Origin: Clostridiales bacterium
Lineage (GTDB): Bacteria; Bacillota; Clostridia; Christensenellales; Borkfalkiaceae
Length of the DNA: 18,086 bases
Assembly (NCBI GenBank): GCA_015069525.1
Contig: SVIK01000018.1
Location: 1-18,086 of the forward strand
Direction: 5' to 3'
Shown here: in pieces, positions 5,764 through 12,929 of the stretch
How positions within the stretch are numbered: position 1 is the stretch's first letter
Layout: every line of letters starts with the position of its first letter
The notes under the pieces: model-generated
Seen by the model: only the letters and a program-made list of their open reading frames with translations
Databases searched by the model: none
What the model was told of the DNA's origin: nothing
Position numbers and translations under genes: made by a program

Positions 5764-8523
5764 TTAAAGGTAATTAACTTCCCAAATTCTATCAAGCAAA
5801 CCAGAGATTGCCGAAGGTTCTTTGTTAAGCGTGTTCTTGTCAATAAGCGTGCTATCGTATACGAACAAGTCCTCTCTTTGATAGGTAGGGAATTCTACCG
5901 CGAGTTCCATTACGTAGTCCAAAGCTTGCGTATAAATCTTAAAGCGTGCGTTGGGGTCGAGCGTTTCTCTACCGTCTTCAATAAGTTCGCTAAGCGTATT
6001 GATAATTTCAATTTCCGTAGCGTACTTCGTTTCGTTGCCCGCTTTCAAGATTTCGTCATAGCCCCAGTTCTTAACGCTCGTAGCCGTGCTATCCTTATGA
6101 TATACTTGATACATGTCGGGGTCAACAGCGGAAGACCATGCAGCCGACCAAACTTGCAATTCACCACGGGAAAGCTTAATAAGCGCTTGCGGGTCCGTTC
6201 TTACCGTAATTTTGAAACCACATTCACCCAAAATGTTTGCAGATTGTTGCAACATGTTGTATGCAGGGTGGTCAGCAGAGCCACCAGCAATCGTGAAGGT
6301 GTATTCGAGTTTATTGTTAGCCGAGTTCACGCGGATACCGTCGCTACCTTCTTTATAACCAAGAGCGTCAAGTTGCGAGGTAATTGCTTCCCTCATGAAA
6401 TCTCTATCGGAGTAACCAGATTCAGCAGGATCGTTTACGTCGCCATAATAGGTAAGGTCGCCATCGCCATTGGAATATTTACCAGCGTATGCCGTAGACA
6501 CTTGTGCGCTACCCTTTACGCCGTCAACGGAGGGATAATACCAGTTCGTCAAAGACATAGAACGATAAAGTTTCTTGGAAAGCGAACCATAATATGCTTG
6601 AGGATATTCGAGGTTCATGGTTCTCATAATCATACGACGAACGTTGATATCGGGCACGTATTTAGCGTTGATACCTACGTAGCCGTAGCCGTTCGTTTCA
6701 TGGTGCGTATAGCTAAGTTTGCCTTGATACGATTTCAAATCTGCAATGTTTTCCTTGGAAGCGTTGGGCGTACCAAAATGCACACCGCCAGCTTTCAATT
6801 CGTTCATAAGTTGGTCGGAACCTACTTCTTTATAACGGAGATATTTAATTTTCGCGTTGCTCAACTCTTTACCAACCGTATAGAAATAATCGTTACGCTT
6901 GTAGTTAACGATTTTGTTATTCCAGAACGTTTTGGAGGTTTTCGCTTCGCTATCACTACTTGCCCACGCCATATATGCGCCAGCACCCATAGGTTTACCC
7001 GTCTTTTCAGGGTCTTGCAATACGTCGTCGAAGAACGCTTTTTCACCGAACGCTACACCGAAGTTCGTACGGGAATCATCGGGGTTAGACGGATCAAAGA
7101 ACGCTTTCTTATAATAATCGTCGTATTTGCCTTCGCCGTCTGCATAGTAATGCATAGGAGCAACGGTAAACGCAAAGTTGTGCAATGCCTTAGGGTCAAC
7201 CTTATCGATAACAATCTTCAATACGTCGTGTCCGCTTGCGTCCAACGTATTGCCCATTGCACCGCCCGTAAACGCCTTGTTTTTGGTGTTATACGTCGTG
7301 ATACCGCTAATGCTCTTAACGGGCATACCGTTAGAAGCTTCAATAACTTCTTGGAAATACTTTTCGCGTGCTTCGCCTGCAAGTTCTTCACGGAGCGTAT
7401 TTGCCGTTGCCCAATACATCAAAACGTATTTGCTAATATAATCATCGCCAACAAAAGCATCATATACCGTCTTGATTGCGGTTTCTTTCATAGCTTCGCT
7501 ATATTCAACCGTACCAACCTCTTTACCGGCAAGAGCTTCGTTCATTGCGTTGATATATCCTTGACCAAGCGATTCATAATCATCAGATTCAGGATTAAGC
7601 GTCGTAATATATTTACCGTCTTCATCCTTCATTGCTTGTTGCGCACCGTTTTCAGCACGCTCGTATTCGATGTTTACAAGACCAGCGTTGTAATAGTAAA
7701 CTTCCCAATCTTGCGTAAAGCTAAATTCATTTTTATAGTTTTCAAGCGTACCAACGTTTGCCGTCCAATCCGACGTAATTTCTTCTTTGAAGAGTTTTAC
7801 CGCAAGAGCATAGTCAGCTTCAACTTGTGCTACCATTTCCGCATTGTTTGCGTCATAATCAGATTCAATTTCATTATCTGCTTTTGCCGTCAAAACGCGT
7901 TTAATACGTCTATCCGCCTCGTTATAGAAGGAAGCTTGTTTATCTGCCCAGTTAGCCGATTCGTCCGCATCAGGGGATTGCATACGGTATGCGTTCAACC
8001 CTTGAATCTTCGTGGAGTAAATGGTTGCAGAACCGGTATACAACGGGTCGAGATATACGTACAAGTTGAACAATACGTCTTTAATCGTCAAATCCACGCC
8101 GTCGCTGAATTTAATGCCGTTTTTAATAACGAATTCGTATTCCGTTCTTTCCGCCTTAGAAGGGTCGGTCGTCACGTTGCCCGTGTTTTGCGTTTTCGTA
8201 TCGTACATCGTTTGCTTATAGTCAAGCACAACCGTAGGTTCGTCTTCTCCACAAACAATGGTGCCGTTCTTATCCATCGTGAGCATACCGATTTGCGTTT
8301 GCGCCGCAACGGACACGTCCGTACCACTCGTTGCATAGAAGGGGTTAAACTTACCGTCCAATGCTTCCGTGCTGATAACCAACGCTTGCGTTTCGGGATT
8401 ATGCTTTTGCGTCCCGTTTCCACCACTACCGCCGTTGTCTCCACCACCGCCACACGCTACGAGGGGGGCAACCGTCGTACATGCCATTACAAGACATGCC
8501 AATCTTTTCATAGATTTCTTCAT
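5764..8523 (-). CDS. oppA: Large solute-binding lipoprotein of the Opp/Dpp family (SBP_bac_5)
   Basis: This extracellular ligand-binding lipoprotein feeds OppBCDF. The 919 residues begin with a basic signal peptide and lipobox LVAC (Cys24), then a Gly-rich linker. Family signals are LDGKFNPFYATSGTD (55-69), EFVIKNGIKFSDGVDLTIKD (130-149), the central VDPKALHNFAFTVAPMHYY region (442-460), GTPNASKENI (584-593), VPDINVRRMIMRTMN (623-637) and SRGELQVWSAAW (785-796). OppA proteins are usually about 520-600 residues. The excess is mostly a helical, acidic insertion at about 182-430, placed after the strand-helix unit that ends NAYRMQSPDADE. The ribosome site GGAGG lies inside the preceding lipoprotein gene, whose stop is only 3 nt away, so the two should be made together. 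The exact ligand is unknown, and the symbol marks the family only. Confidence 0.9.
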   Translation of the reverse strand: MKKSMKRLACLVMACTTVAPLVACGGGGDNGGSGGNGTQKHNPETQALVISTEALDGKFNPFYATSGTDVSVAAQTQIGMLTMDKNGTIVCGEDEPTVVLDYKQTMYDTKTQNTGNVTTDPSKAERTEYEFVIKNGIKFSDGVDLTIKDVLFNLYVYLDPLYTGSATIYSTKIQGLNAYRMQSPDADESANWADKQASFYNEADRRIKRVLTAKADNEIESDYDANNAEMVAQVEADYALAVKLFKEEITSDWTANVGTLENYKNEFSFTQDWEVYYYNAGLVNIEYERAENGAQQAMKDEDGKYITTLNPESDDYESLGQGYINAMNEALAGKEVGTVEYSEAMKETAIKTVYDAFVGDDYISKYVLMYWATANTLREELAGEAREKYFQEVIEASNGMPVKSISGITTYNTKNKAFTGGAMGNTLDASGHDVLKIVIDKVDPKALHNFAFTVAPMHYYADGEGKYDDYYKKAFFDPSNPDDSRTNFGVAFGEKAFFDDVLQDPEKTGKPMGAGAYMAWASSDSEAKTSKTFWNNKIVNYKRNDYFYTVGKELSNAKIKYLRYKEVGSDQLMNELKAGGVHFGTPNASKENIADLKSYQGKLSYTHHETNGYGYVGINAKYVPDINVRRMIMRTMNLEYPQAYYGSLSKKLYRSMSLTNWYYPSVDGVKGSAQVSTAYAGKYSNGDGDLTYYGDVNDPAESGYSDRDFMREAITSQLDALGYKEGSDGIRVNSANNKLEYTFTIAGGSADHPAYNMLQQSANILGECGFKITVRTDPQALIKLSRGELQVWSAAWSSAVDPDMYQVYHKDSTATSVKNWGYDEILKAGNETKYATEIEIINTLSELIEDGRETLDPNARFKIYTQALDYVMELAVEFPTYQREDLFVYDSTLIDKNTLNKEPSAISGLLDRIWEVNYL

Positions 8524-8526
8524 ATA

Positions 8527-9897
8527 TTAATCCTCCGATTTCGTTTGCTTTTTCAAATCAATTGTATAATTATCGTTTCCGTTGATGTCTTTCATTTCCA
8601 CTATCGTTTCCGTTATTCCAGAAATGTCTACACCATACAAGTTCGCTTGTTCCGTATCCGTTCCGTCACCGCCAAAAAGTAAATTGGAATAATCCCAAGC
8701 GTATTCGCCGTTTTCATCCACAAGCATGTTGGTGTATACGCAAATCTTATCACGGATAATATTCACTTTAAGAGTGCCTTTGATTGCAACGTTGTTTATC
8801 GTCGCACCCTCGTCCATCGATTGCATAAGCACGTAAGCTTTTGCACGAACTTCTGCACCTTTCGTTGTTAATTTAGAATTGAACGTAATATTTTCAAACG
8901 TTACGTTTTCAATCTTGCCTTTCGAGGTGATGCGACCAAACGTAGAAACAACTACTTCCGATTGCATTATCTCGCCCGCATCAACGTTAAGGTTTTTAAT
9001 GGTGTAGCCGTTACCTTGCAAATTTCTACTAAACGCACCCAACTTGCCAACGGTTATATCCTTACAATCGATATCGTTTGCCAAATAGAAGTTCGTATTT
9101 CCAATATACGTTGCAAAAAGCAACTTACTTTGAATATCCGCAGGGGTACGCAAAATCGTCCAATTGCCTTTTATGTATTTTGCATAAATGGTGTAATCGC
9201 CCTTTTCGTTTTGGTTAACCGTTGCGGAAACTTCCTTCGTGCACTCCTTATCTTCGTAAAGTCCAAAGAAGGTATAGCCTTTTGCTTTCGGGGGGTCCGT
9301 TTTATACCAAACGTTTTGCGTATATGGATATTCCACTAATTTGCCGTTATTTTCAACCGTGACGTCTTTCTTATCTTCGCCCTCGCCTACCGTTATCGTG
9401 AAAGGTGCATCTTCCGTGATACCGTCGCAAAGCAAGTAAACGTGAATCCCCTCGTTCTTTTGCCATTTCGCATACAGTACGATGTCGTCGCCGTTTTGCA
9501 ACTTCGTCTTAAAATCAAACGCTTCCGCCTTTAATACGACGTTGCCATCTTCGTCCCGCATGATTTCACCCGTCGGACCTAATTCTGCTTCATGCCAACC
9601 GACAAGCGTGTAATTTTCTCTCGTGGGAGTGGGAATCGTCCCGTTCGTCACTATGTCCGTTCCAATATTCATTGCAACAGCGCCAGCAGGGAAATAAAGT
9701 TTCTTTTCCGTGTCGCTTGTCCCGAAGTACGCACCCTTATCGTTGGTGTAATACGTCACGCAAGCCGTCATGCCCGTTTCCTCTCGTTTTTCTTCCAACG
9801 TGTATTGGAATTTGCAACCTTTGCAACCACCGAGAAGGAGCAACGACGCGACTACCGCTAAAAACGCGATAAGTTTCCATTTGAAATTTTTTCTCAT
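8527..9897 (-). CDS. Lipoprotein with InlB-type repeats and a GLUG-like beta domain, first gene of the opp operon
   Basis: The 456-residue protein has a signal peptide with lipobox LGGC (Cys25). Two copies of the InlB B-repeat/Listeria-Bacteroides repeat follow. The first is at about 88-146 (PTRENYTLVGWHE ... DDIVLYAKW), the second at about 198-241 (PKAKGYTFFGLYED ... GDYTIYAKY). From 246 the sequence turns to short beta repeats of the GLUG kind (FYLANDIDC, LQGNGYTIKNLNVD, GKIENVTFENITF), which suggests a right-handed beta helix. It is predicted to be surface-anchored and might bind polymer or partner protein, but no catalytic site is visible. The ATG has ribosome site AGGAAAGGAA and is the first start after the operon promoter. 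The stop is 3 nt before the binding-protein start, an arrangement that suggests joint function in ligand capture. That link is inferred from the operon only. Confidence 0.88.
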   Translation of the reverse strand: MRKNFKWKLIAFLAVVASLLLLGGCKGCKFQYTLEEKREETGMTACVTYYTNDKGAYFGTSDTEKKLYFPAGAVAMNIGTDIVTNGTIPTPTRENYTLVGWHEAELGPTGEIMRDEDGNVVLKAEAFDFKTKLQNGDDIVLYAKWQKNEGIHVYLLCDGITEDAPFTITVGEGEDKKDVTVENNGKLVEYPYTQNVWYKTDPPKAKGYTFFGLYEDKECTKEVSATVNQNEKGDYTIYAKYIKGNWTILRTPADIQSKLLFATYIGNTNFYLANDIDCKDITVGKLGAFSRNLQGNGYTIKNLNVDAGEIMQSEVVVSTFGRITSKGKIENVTFENITFNSKLTTKGAEVRAKAYVLMQSMDEGATINNVAIKGTLKVNIIRDKICVYTNMLVDENGEYAWDYSNLLFGGDGTDTEQANLYGVDISGITETIVEMKDINGNDNYTIDLKKQTKSED

Positions 9898-9947
9898 TAC
9901 GTATTTCCTTTCCTAATTAATGATGAAATTACATTTACCTATTTTTG

Positions 9948-9975
9948 GTCATAATTCCCCAATATTGATTATGAC
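9948..9975. promoter_or_regulatory. Inverted repeat at the opp operon start site (putative operator or 5' UTR hairpin)
   Basis: Exact arms GTCATAAT (9948-9955) and ATTATGAC (9968-9975) flank a 12-nt centre that itself contains the perfect palindrome CAATATTG. The site begins about 10 bp after the -10 box, so a bound repressor would block initiation or escape. In the transcript the same arms could form an 8-bp hairpin at the very 5' end, which could affect stability. I could not match it to a known regulator such as CodY. Confidence 0.5.
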
Positions 9976-9984
9976 ACAATTATT

Positions 9985-10013
9985 ATTGTATCGAAAAATC
10001 AAGCTTTTGTCAA
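9985..10013 (-). promoter_or_regulatory. Sigma-A promoter of the opp operon
   Basis: On the minus strand TTGACA (10013-10008) and TACAAT (9990-9985) are 17 bp apart, close to perfect consensus. Predicted transcription start is about 9978, leaving an 80-nt 5' UTR that includes the inverted repeat and a strong ribosome site. Confidence 0.87.
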
Positions 10014-10084
10014 TCATTCTTTTAACGAATATACAATTTTTCTTTGCTGGAATATAAAAAATAATGAAATTTTATTTCATAAAA

Positions 10085-10116
10085 TAAAAACACCCTCTTT
10101 TTGGGGAAGAAGGTGT
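10085..10116 (-). terminator. Terminator after the LRAT-PPTase unit
   Basis: On the plus strand ACACC-C-TCTT (10090-10099) pairs with AAGA-A-GGTGT (10107-10116), with one mismatch and a 7-nt loop. On the minus strand the stem is followed by TTTTATTTT. It stands 13 nt after the stop of the 56-codon ORF. Because the other side is also T-rich it may act in both directions. Confidence 0.75.
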
Positions 10117-10129
10117 CTTTAATTTTTAA

Positions 10130-10300
10130 TTATTTTGCCTGCGAAAACATATCGACGATTTTCCGCATCAATTCTTTGTTTACTTCACTATACAAAACGT
10201 GGTTTACCGTTCTATAAAAAGTTGCTATTTCTTCGTTCGTTAGCTTTTCGCCTTTTGCTTTGCGACAATCTATTTTATATAATTGACGTCTTGATACCAA
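10130..10300 (-). CDS. Possible 56-residue protein overlapping the end of the LRAT-PPTase gene
   Basis: This is an open frame from a TTG at 10300-10298 to TAA at 10132-10130. It overlaps the upstream gene by 31 nt in a different frame. The product begins VSRRQLYKIDCRKAKGEKL and continues LTNEEIATFYRTVNHVLYSE, then VNKELMRKIVDMFSQAK. It reads like a real, charged helical protein, and the composition resembles the C-terminal helices of small regulators. There is no clear ribosome site and no ATG, so translation would have to be coupled to the upstream gene. An alternative is that the segment is the leftover of a longer gene after a frameshift. I found no family match. Confidence 0.3.
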   Translation of the reverse strand: MVSRRQLYKIDCRKAKGEKLTNEEIATFYRTVNHVLYSEVNKELMRKIVDMFSQAK

Positions 10301-11274
10301 CGAATCCGTTCGAGCGCGTCCGTGGCGACGGAAACAAGATATTCCTTCCCTCCCACCGTGATTGACTTTCGACTCGTTTTATAATCCCTCGTTTCAATCT
10401 CGTTCGGGCGAAAAACACCTTCGCCTTTTTTCTTAAAGATACTTTCTTTTTGCGTCCATTTTTCAAGAAAATATCTCTTTTTTTGCCCTTCGTCAAGCTG
10501 TTCGTATTCCTCGCGTTCCAAAGCAGTAAAAACCTTATCCTTAATTTTTTCCGCTTTGTCCGTATCGCATTCTACGTCGACACCGACTTCGCCTCTTGAT
10601 ACAGCCACCACAACAGCCTTATCCGAGTGCGATATTGAAAAGAAACAATCGCTTGATATCCATTTACCAAACGAATTCTTTTCAAGGTTTATTTTCTTAA
10701 TTGATAAACCAAACGAACGGTTTAATGCAAACTCCAATAATTTCCACGCGGAATATTTTTGCTTTTGCACTCTTTCGTTTTTGCAAGCGGAAATTTCCTC
10801 TAAACGGCTTTTAAAAGCTATCTCTTTAAGAGCAATCTTTTCCGCCACTTCGCCAACGTACACGTCTACGATTGGAAGATTACGAAACATCGCGCGCACA
10901 TCATCCGCTTGCGTGCATTTCTTCGCGCCGAATATGCACTCGTATGCGAAATGCTCGCAATTGTTATACAAAATATTATATCCCTTTTCGCCAAGCCGTT
11001 CACGCGCCTTTTTCACGGAAAGAAACGCAGGAATACGCGTTTTTTTCTCCTTTTTATCAAGAACGGCAACCTCCAACATGCTCCCTTGAATAAACGTTTC
11101 AATATCCGAAACGCACACCTCAACGTCGCTGTCTTTCACCGCTTGGCGCATGTTGGGCGCTAAGCCGAATTGGATTACTTCGTCATCGCTTACAAATACG
11201 CCGTAATGGTAAACGCTCTTTAATTTTACCCGAATCATATCACCTAAAACGGGTTCTTGCCACTTCCATTTCAT
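10270..11274 (-). CDS. Fusion of an LRAT-type (NlpC/P60-like) domain with an Sfp-type 4'-phosphopantetheinyl transferase
   Basis: The 334-residue protein has two recognisable parts. Residues about 6-125 look like an LRAT domain: EPVLGDMIRV, then VYHYGVFVSDDEVIQFG with His23, and the nucleophile motif NNCEHFAYECIFG with Cys106. LRAT enzymes belong to the NlpC/P60 superfamily and use a Cys/His pair for acyl transfer or amidase chemistry. A His usually found near position 35 is Gln here. Residues about 150-330 match the Sfp/HetI family, which moves phosphopantetheine from CoA to a carrier-protein serine. Motifs are CKNERVQKQKYSAWKLL (164-180), SISHS with His216, the metal site GVDVE (Asp233, Glu235) and WTQKES (Trp273-Ser278). 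Both active sites look intact, so a bifunctional protein is plausible. No carrier protein is nearby. The start matches the usual first residues of LRAT domains; the ribosome site before it is weak. Confidence 0.85.
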   Translation of the reverse strand: MKWKWQEPVLGDMIRVKLKSVYHYGVFVSDDEVIQFGLAPNMRQAVKDSDVEVCVSDIETFIQGSMLEVAVLDKKEKKTRIPAFLSVKKARERLGEKGYNILYNNCEHFAYECIFGAKKCTQADDVRAMFRNLPIVDVYVGEVAEKIALKEIAFKSRLEEISACKNERVQKQKYSAWKLLEFALNRSFGLSIKKINLEKNSFGKWISSDCFFSISHSDKAVVVAVSRGEVGVDVECDTDKAEKIKDKVFTALEREEYEQLDEGQKKRYFLEKWTQKESIFKKKGEGVFRPNEIETRDYKTSRKSITVGGKEYLVSVATDALERIRWYQDVNYIK

Positions 11275-11277
11275 TCT

Positions 11278-11346
11278 TTAATTTGCTTTTCGATATAATC
11301 GAGCACGTCCCCTATTAGAAAATTTGTTTAAGTTATTTAAAGCCAT
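11278..11346 (-). CDS. 22-codon upstream ORF in frame with the LRAT-PPTase gene
   Basis: The short ORF starts at ATG 11346-11344, about 7 nt after an AGAGAG ribosome-like site, and encodes a basic peptide beginning MALNNLNKFSNRGRARL. Its TAA stop (11280-11278) is separated from the next gene's ATG by a single AGA codon and stays in the same reading frame. It could be a leader peptide that couples translation to the main gene, or a true N-terminal extension cut off by one stop codon. No attenuator hairpin is visible between them. I cannot tell whether it is translated. Confidence 0.35.
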   Translation of the reverse strand: MALNNLNKFSNRGRARLYRKAN

Positions 11347-11404
11347 ACTCTCTCTTTATAAATCGTTCTATACACTTTTCGCAAATTTTCGACAATGCAT
11401 AATT

Positions 11405-11433
11405 ATTATATAATATTTTCATATTTCTGTCAA
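11405..11433 (-). promoter_or_regulatory. Sigma-A promoter of the LRAT-PPTase gene
   Basis: On the minus strand TTGACA (11433-11428) and TATAAT (11410-11405) are spaced by 17 bp, a perfect consensus. It stands about 30 bp past the his operon terminator, so this gene is independently transcribed from about 11398, with a 120-nt 5' UTR that contains the upstream ORF. Confidence 0.88.
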
Positions 11434-11462
11434 ATCAATTTTTAACAATTCCGTGTTCACGA

Positions 11463-11495
11463 TAAAGAAAACCGCGTATGAATATTCATACGCGG
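11463..11495 (-). terminator. Terminator of the histidine operon (perfect palindrome)
   Basis: Positions 11472-11495 form an uninterrupted palindrome with arms CCGCGTATGAAT and ATTCATACGCGG. It starts 11 nt after the hisIE stop, and on the minus strand it is followed by TTTTCTTTAT. The hairpin, with its 4-nt effective loop, is strong. The T tract is moderate. Confidence 0.85.
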
Positions 11496-11506
11496 ACAAC
11501 ATCTAT

Positions 11507-12157
11507 TTAATTAGTCATTTTTTCTTGTTTTACTTTATGGTCGATAACGTGACGGGAGGCAAGTTCATCGCGCACCTCTTCGAGCGATATGCCGTTTTCC
11601 ACCATCATTACCATCACGTGATAGGCAAGGTCGGCTATTTCATATATCGTTTCCTTTTTGTCTTGCGCCTTACCTGCAATGATAACCTCTGTGCACTCCT
11701 CACCGATTTTTTTCAAAATCTTGTCAAGCCCTTTTTCAAAGAGATACGTCGTATACGAGCCTTGTGGTTTCGTTGCTTTTCTTTCAAGCAATAACTCGTA
11801 CAAGCCACGCAAGCTAAATTCGTTTTTCTCCTCGCTGATATACAAGGGATTGAAAAAGCAACTATCCTTGCCCGTGTGGCATGCAGGACCGTCTTTCTCT
11901 ACTTTTACAACAAGCGCATCCTTATCGCAATCTGCCGTAATGGATACTACGTGTTGATAATTGCCACTCGTTTCCCCTTTAAGCCATAACTCTTGACGGC
12001 TTCTGCTCCAAAAACACGTCAATCCTTTTTCCAACGTGATATTTAAGCTTTCCTTGTTCATATACGCAAGCGTCAATACGTCGCCTGATTTTGCGTCGAC
12101 CACAATCGCAGGGATTAAACCGTTTGCATCAAATTTCAATTCTTGTACTTCTATCAT
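11507..12157 (-). CDS. hisI: Bifunctional phosphoribosyl-AMP cyclohydrolase / phosphoribosyl-ATP diphosphatase HisIE
   Basis: It carries out the second and third steps of histidine synthesis: PR-ATP to PR-AMP (HisE) and ring opening of PR-AMP (HisI). The 216 residues hold both domains. HisI is about 1-108, with the metal site DCDKD (Asp76, Asp78, Asp80, with Cys77) and the zinc cysteines in ACHTGKDSCF (Cys93, Cys100). HisE is about 117-205, with GEECTEVIIAG (152-162, Glu153 and Glu154) and EIADLAYHVMVMM (173-185). Full length suggests both activities are intact. A good ribosome site AGGAG lies 8 nt before the ATG, and 13 nt separate it from hisF. It is the last gene of the operon. The gene is also called hisIE. 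Confidence 0.96.
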   Translation of the reverse strand: MIEVQELKFDANGLIPAIVVDAKSGDVLTLAYMNKESLNITLEKGLTCFWSRSRQELWLKGETSGNYQHVVSITADCDKDALVVKVEKDGPACHTGKDSCFFNPLYISEEKNEFSLRGLYELLLERKATKPQGSYTTYLFEKGLDKILKKIGEECTEVIIAGKAQDKKETIYEIADLAYHVMVMMVENGISLEEVRDELASRHVIDHKVKQEKMTN

Positions 12158-12170
12158 ACTCTCACTCCTA

Positions 12171-12929
12171 TTATATACGCATCGTTATCCCGTTTTGGGA
12201 CAACGTTTTTTTCAAATCGGGTATAGCTATTTCGCCAAAATGGAAGACGGAAGCAGCCAACCCTGCGTCCACCGTGGGAACTTTCTTAAAAAGCTCTATA
12301 AAATGTTCTTTCTTCCCAGCACCGCCCGAAGCAATTACTGGTACGTCAACGGCTTCACATACCGCTTGCAACAGCTCGATATCAAAACCGTTTTTTACGC
12401 CGTCGGTATCCATGGAATTAACAACGACTTCCCCAGCCCCCTCGCTTACGCAACGAACAATCCAAGGGATAGCGTCCATGCCCGTATCCTCTCTTCCGCC
12501 TTTTGCAAACACGTGGAATTTCCCGTTTACGCGCTTGATATCCGCAGAAATAACGACGCATTGGTCACCGTATTTTTTTGCCGCTTCCCCTATCAACGTA
12601 GGGTTTGCAATAGCGCCCGAATTAACGCTTACTTTATCCGCCCCGCAAGAAAGTACCCTTTCAAAATCCGCCGTGGAGCGAATTCCGCCACCTACCGTCA
12701 GGGGAATAAACACGTTTTGAGCCACTTCACGAAGTACGTCTGTAAAAAGCTTACGTCCCTCCGCAGATGCCGTTATATCGTAAAAAACCAACTCGTCCGC
12801 GCCGTTATCGGAATAAAATTTTGCCAAATCAACAGGCGAAGCTACCTCGCGGAGCTTTTCAAAGTTTACGCCTTTTACCACTTTTCCGTCCCTTACGTCC
12901 AAGCAAGGAATAATACGCTTGGTAATCAT
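12171..12929 (-). CDS. hisF: Imidazole glycerol phosphate synthase cyclase subunit HisF
   Basis: With HisH it forms the synthase that converts PRFAR and glutamine-derived ammonia to IGP plus AICAR. The 252-residue (beta/alpha)8 barrel starts MITKRIIPCLDV, with catalytic Asp11. It has the second catalytic Asp130 in VVISADIK and phosphate-binding turns GGGIRS (80-85) and ASGGAG (200-205). The start ATG overlaps the hisA stop codon by 4 nt, so the two are translationally coupled. No sequence defect is visible and length is standard. Confidence 0.97.
   Translation of the reverse strand: MITKRIIPCLDVRDGKVVKGVNFEKLREVASPVDLAKFYSDNGADELVFYDITASAEGRKLFTDVLREVAQNVFIPLTVGGGIRSTADFERVLSCGADKVSVNSGAIANPTLIGEAAKKYGDQCVVISADIKRVNGKFHVFAKGGREDTGMDAIPWIVRCVSEGAGEVVVNSMDTDGVKNGFDIELLQAVCEAVDVPVIASGGAGKKEHFIELFKKVPTVDAGLAASVFHFGEIAIPDLKKTLSQNGITMRI

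Noticed and set aside
5668..8682. A 1004-residue open reading frame on the plus strand opposite the binding-protein gene
   Set aside because: It is an antisense shadow of the binding-protein gene. Its translation is rich in Arg, Phe, Val and Cys without domain motifs, and the opposite frame has a signal peptide, lipobox and clear SBP_bac_5 motifs. Antisense openness follows from codon choice.
10061..10080. Short palindrome ATGAAAT-TTT-ATTTCAT as an operator
   Set aside because: It is AT-rich and lies just past the terminator's T run, about 50 bp upstream of the opp -35 box. Chance is a sufficient explanation.
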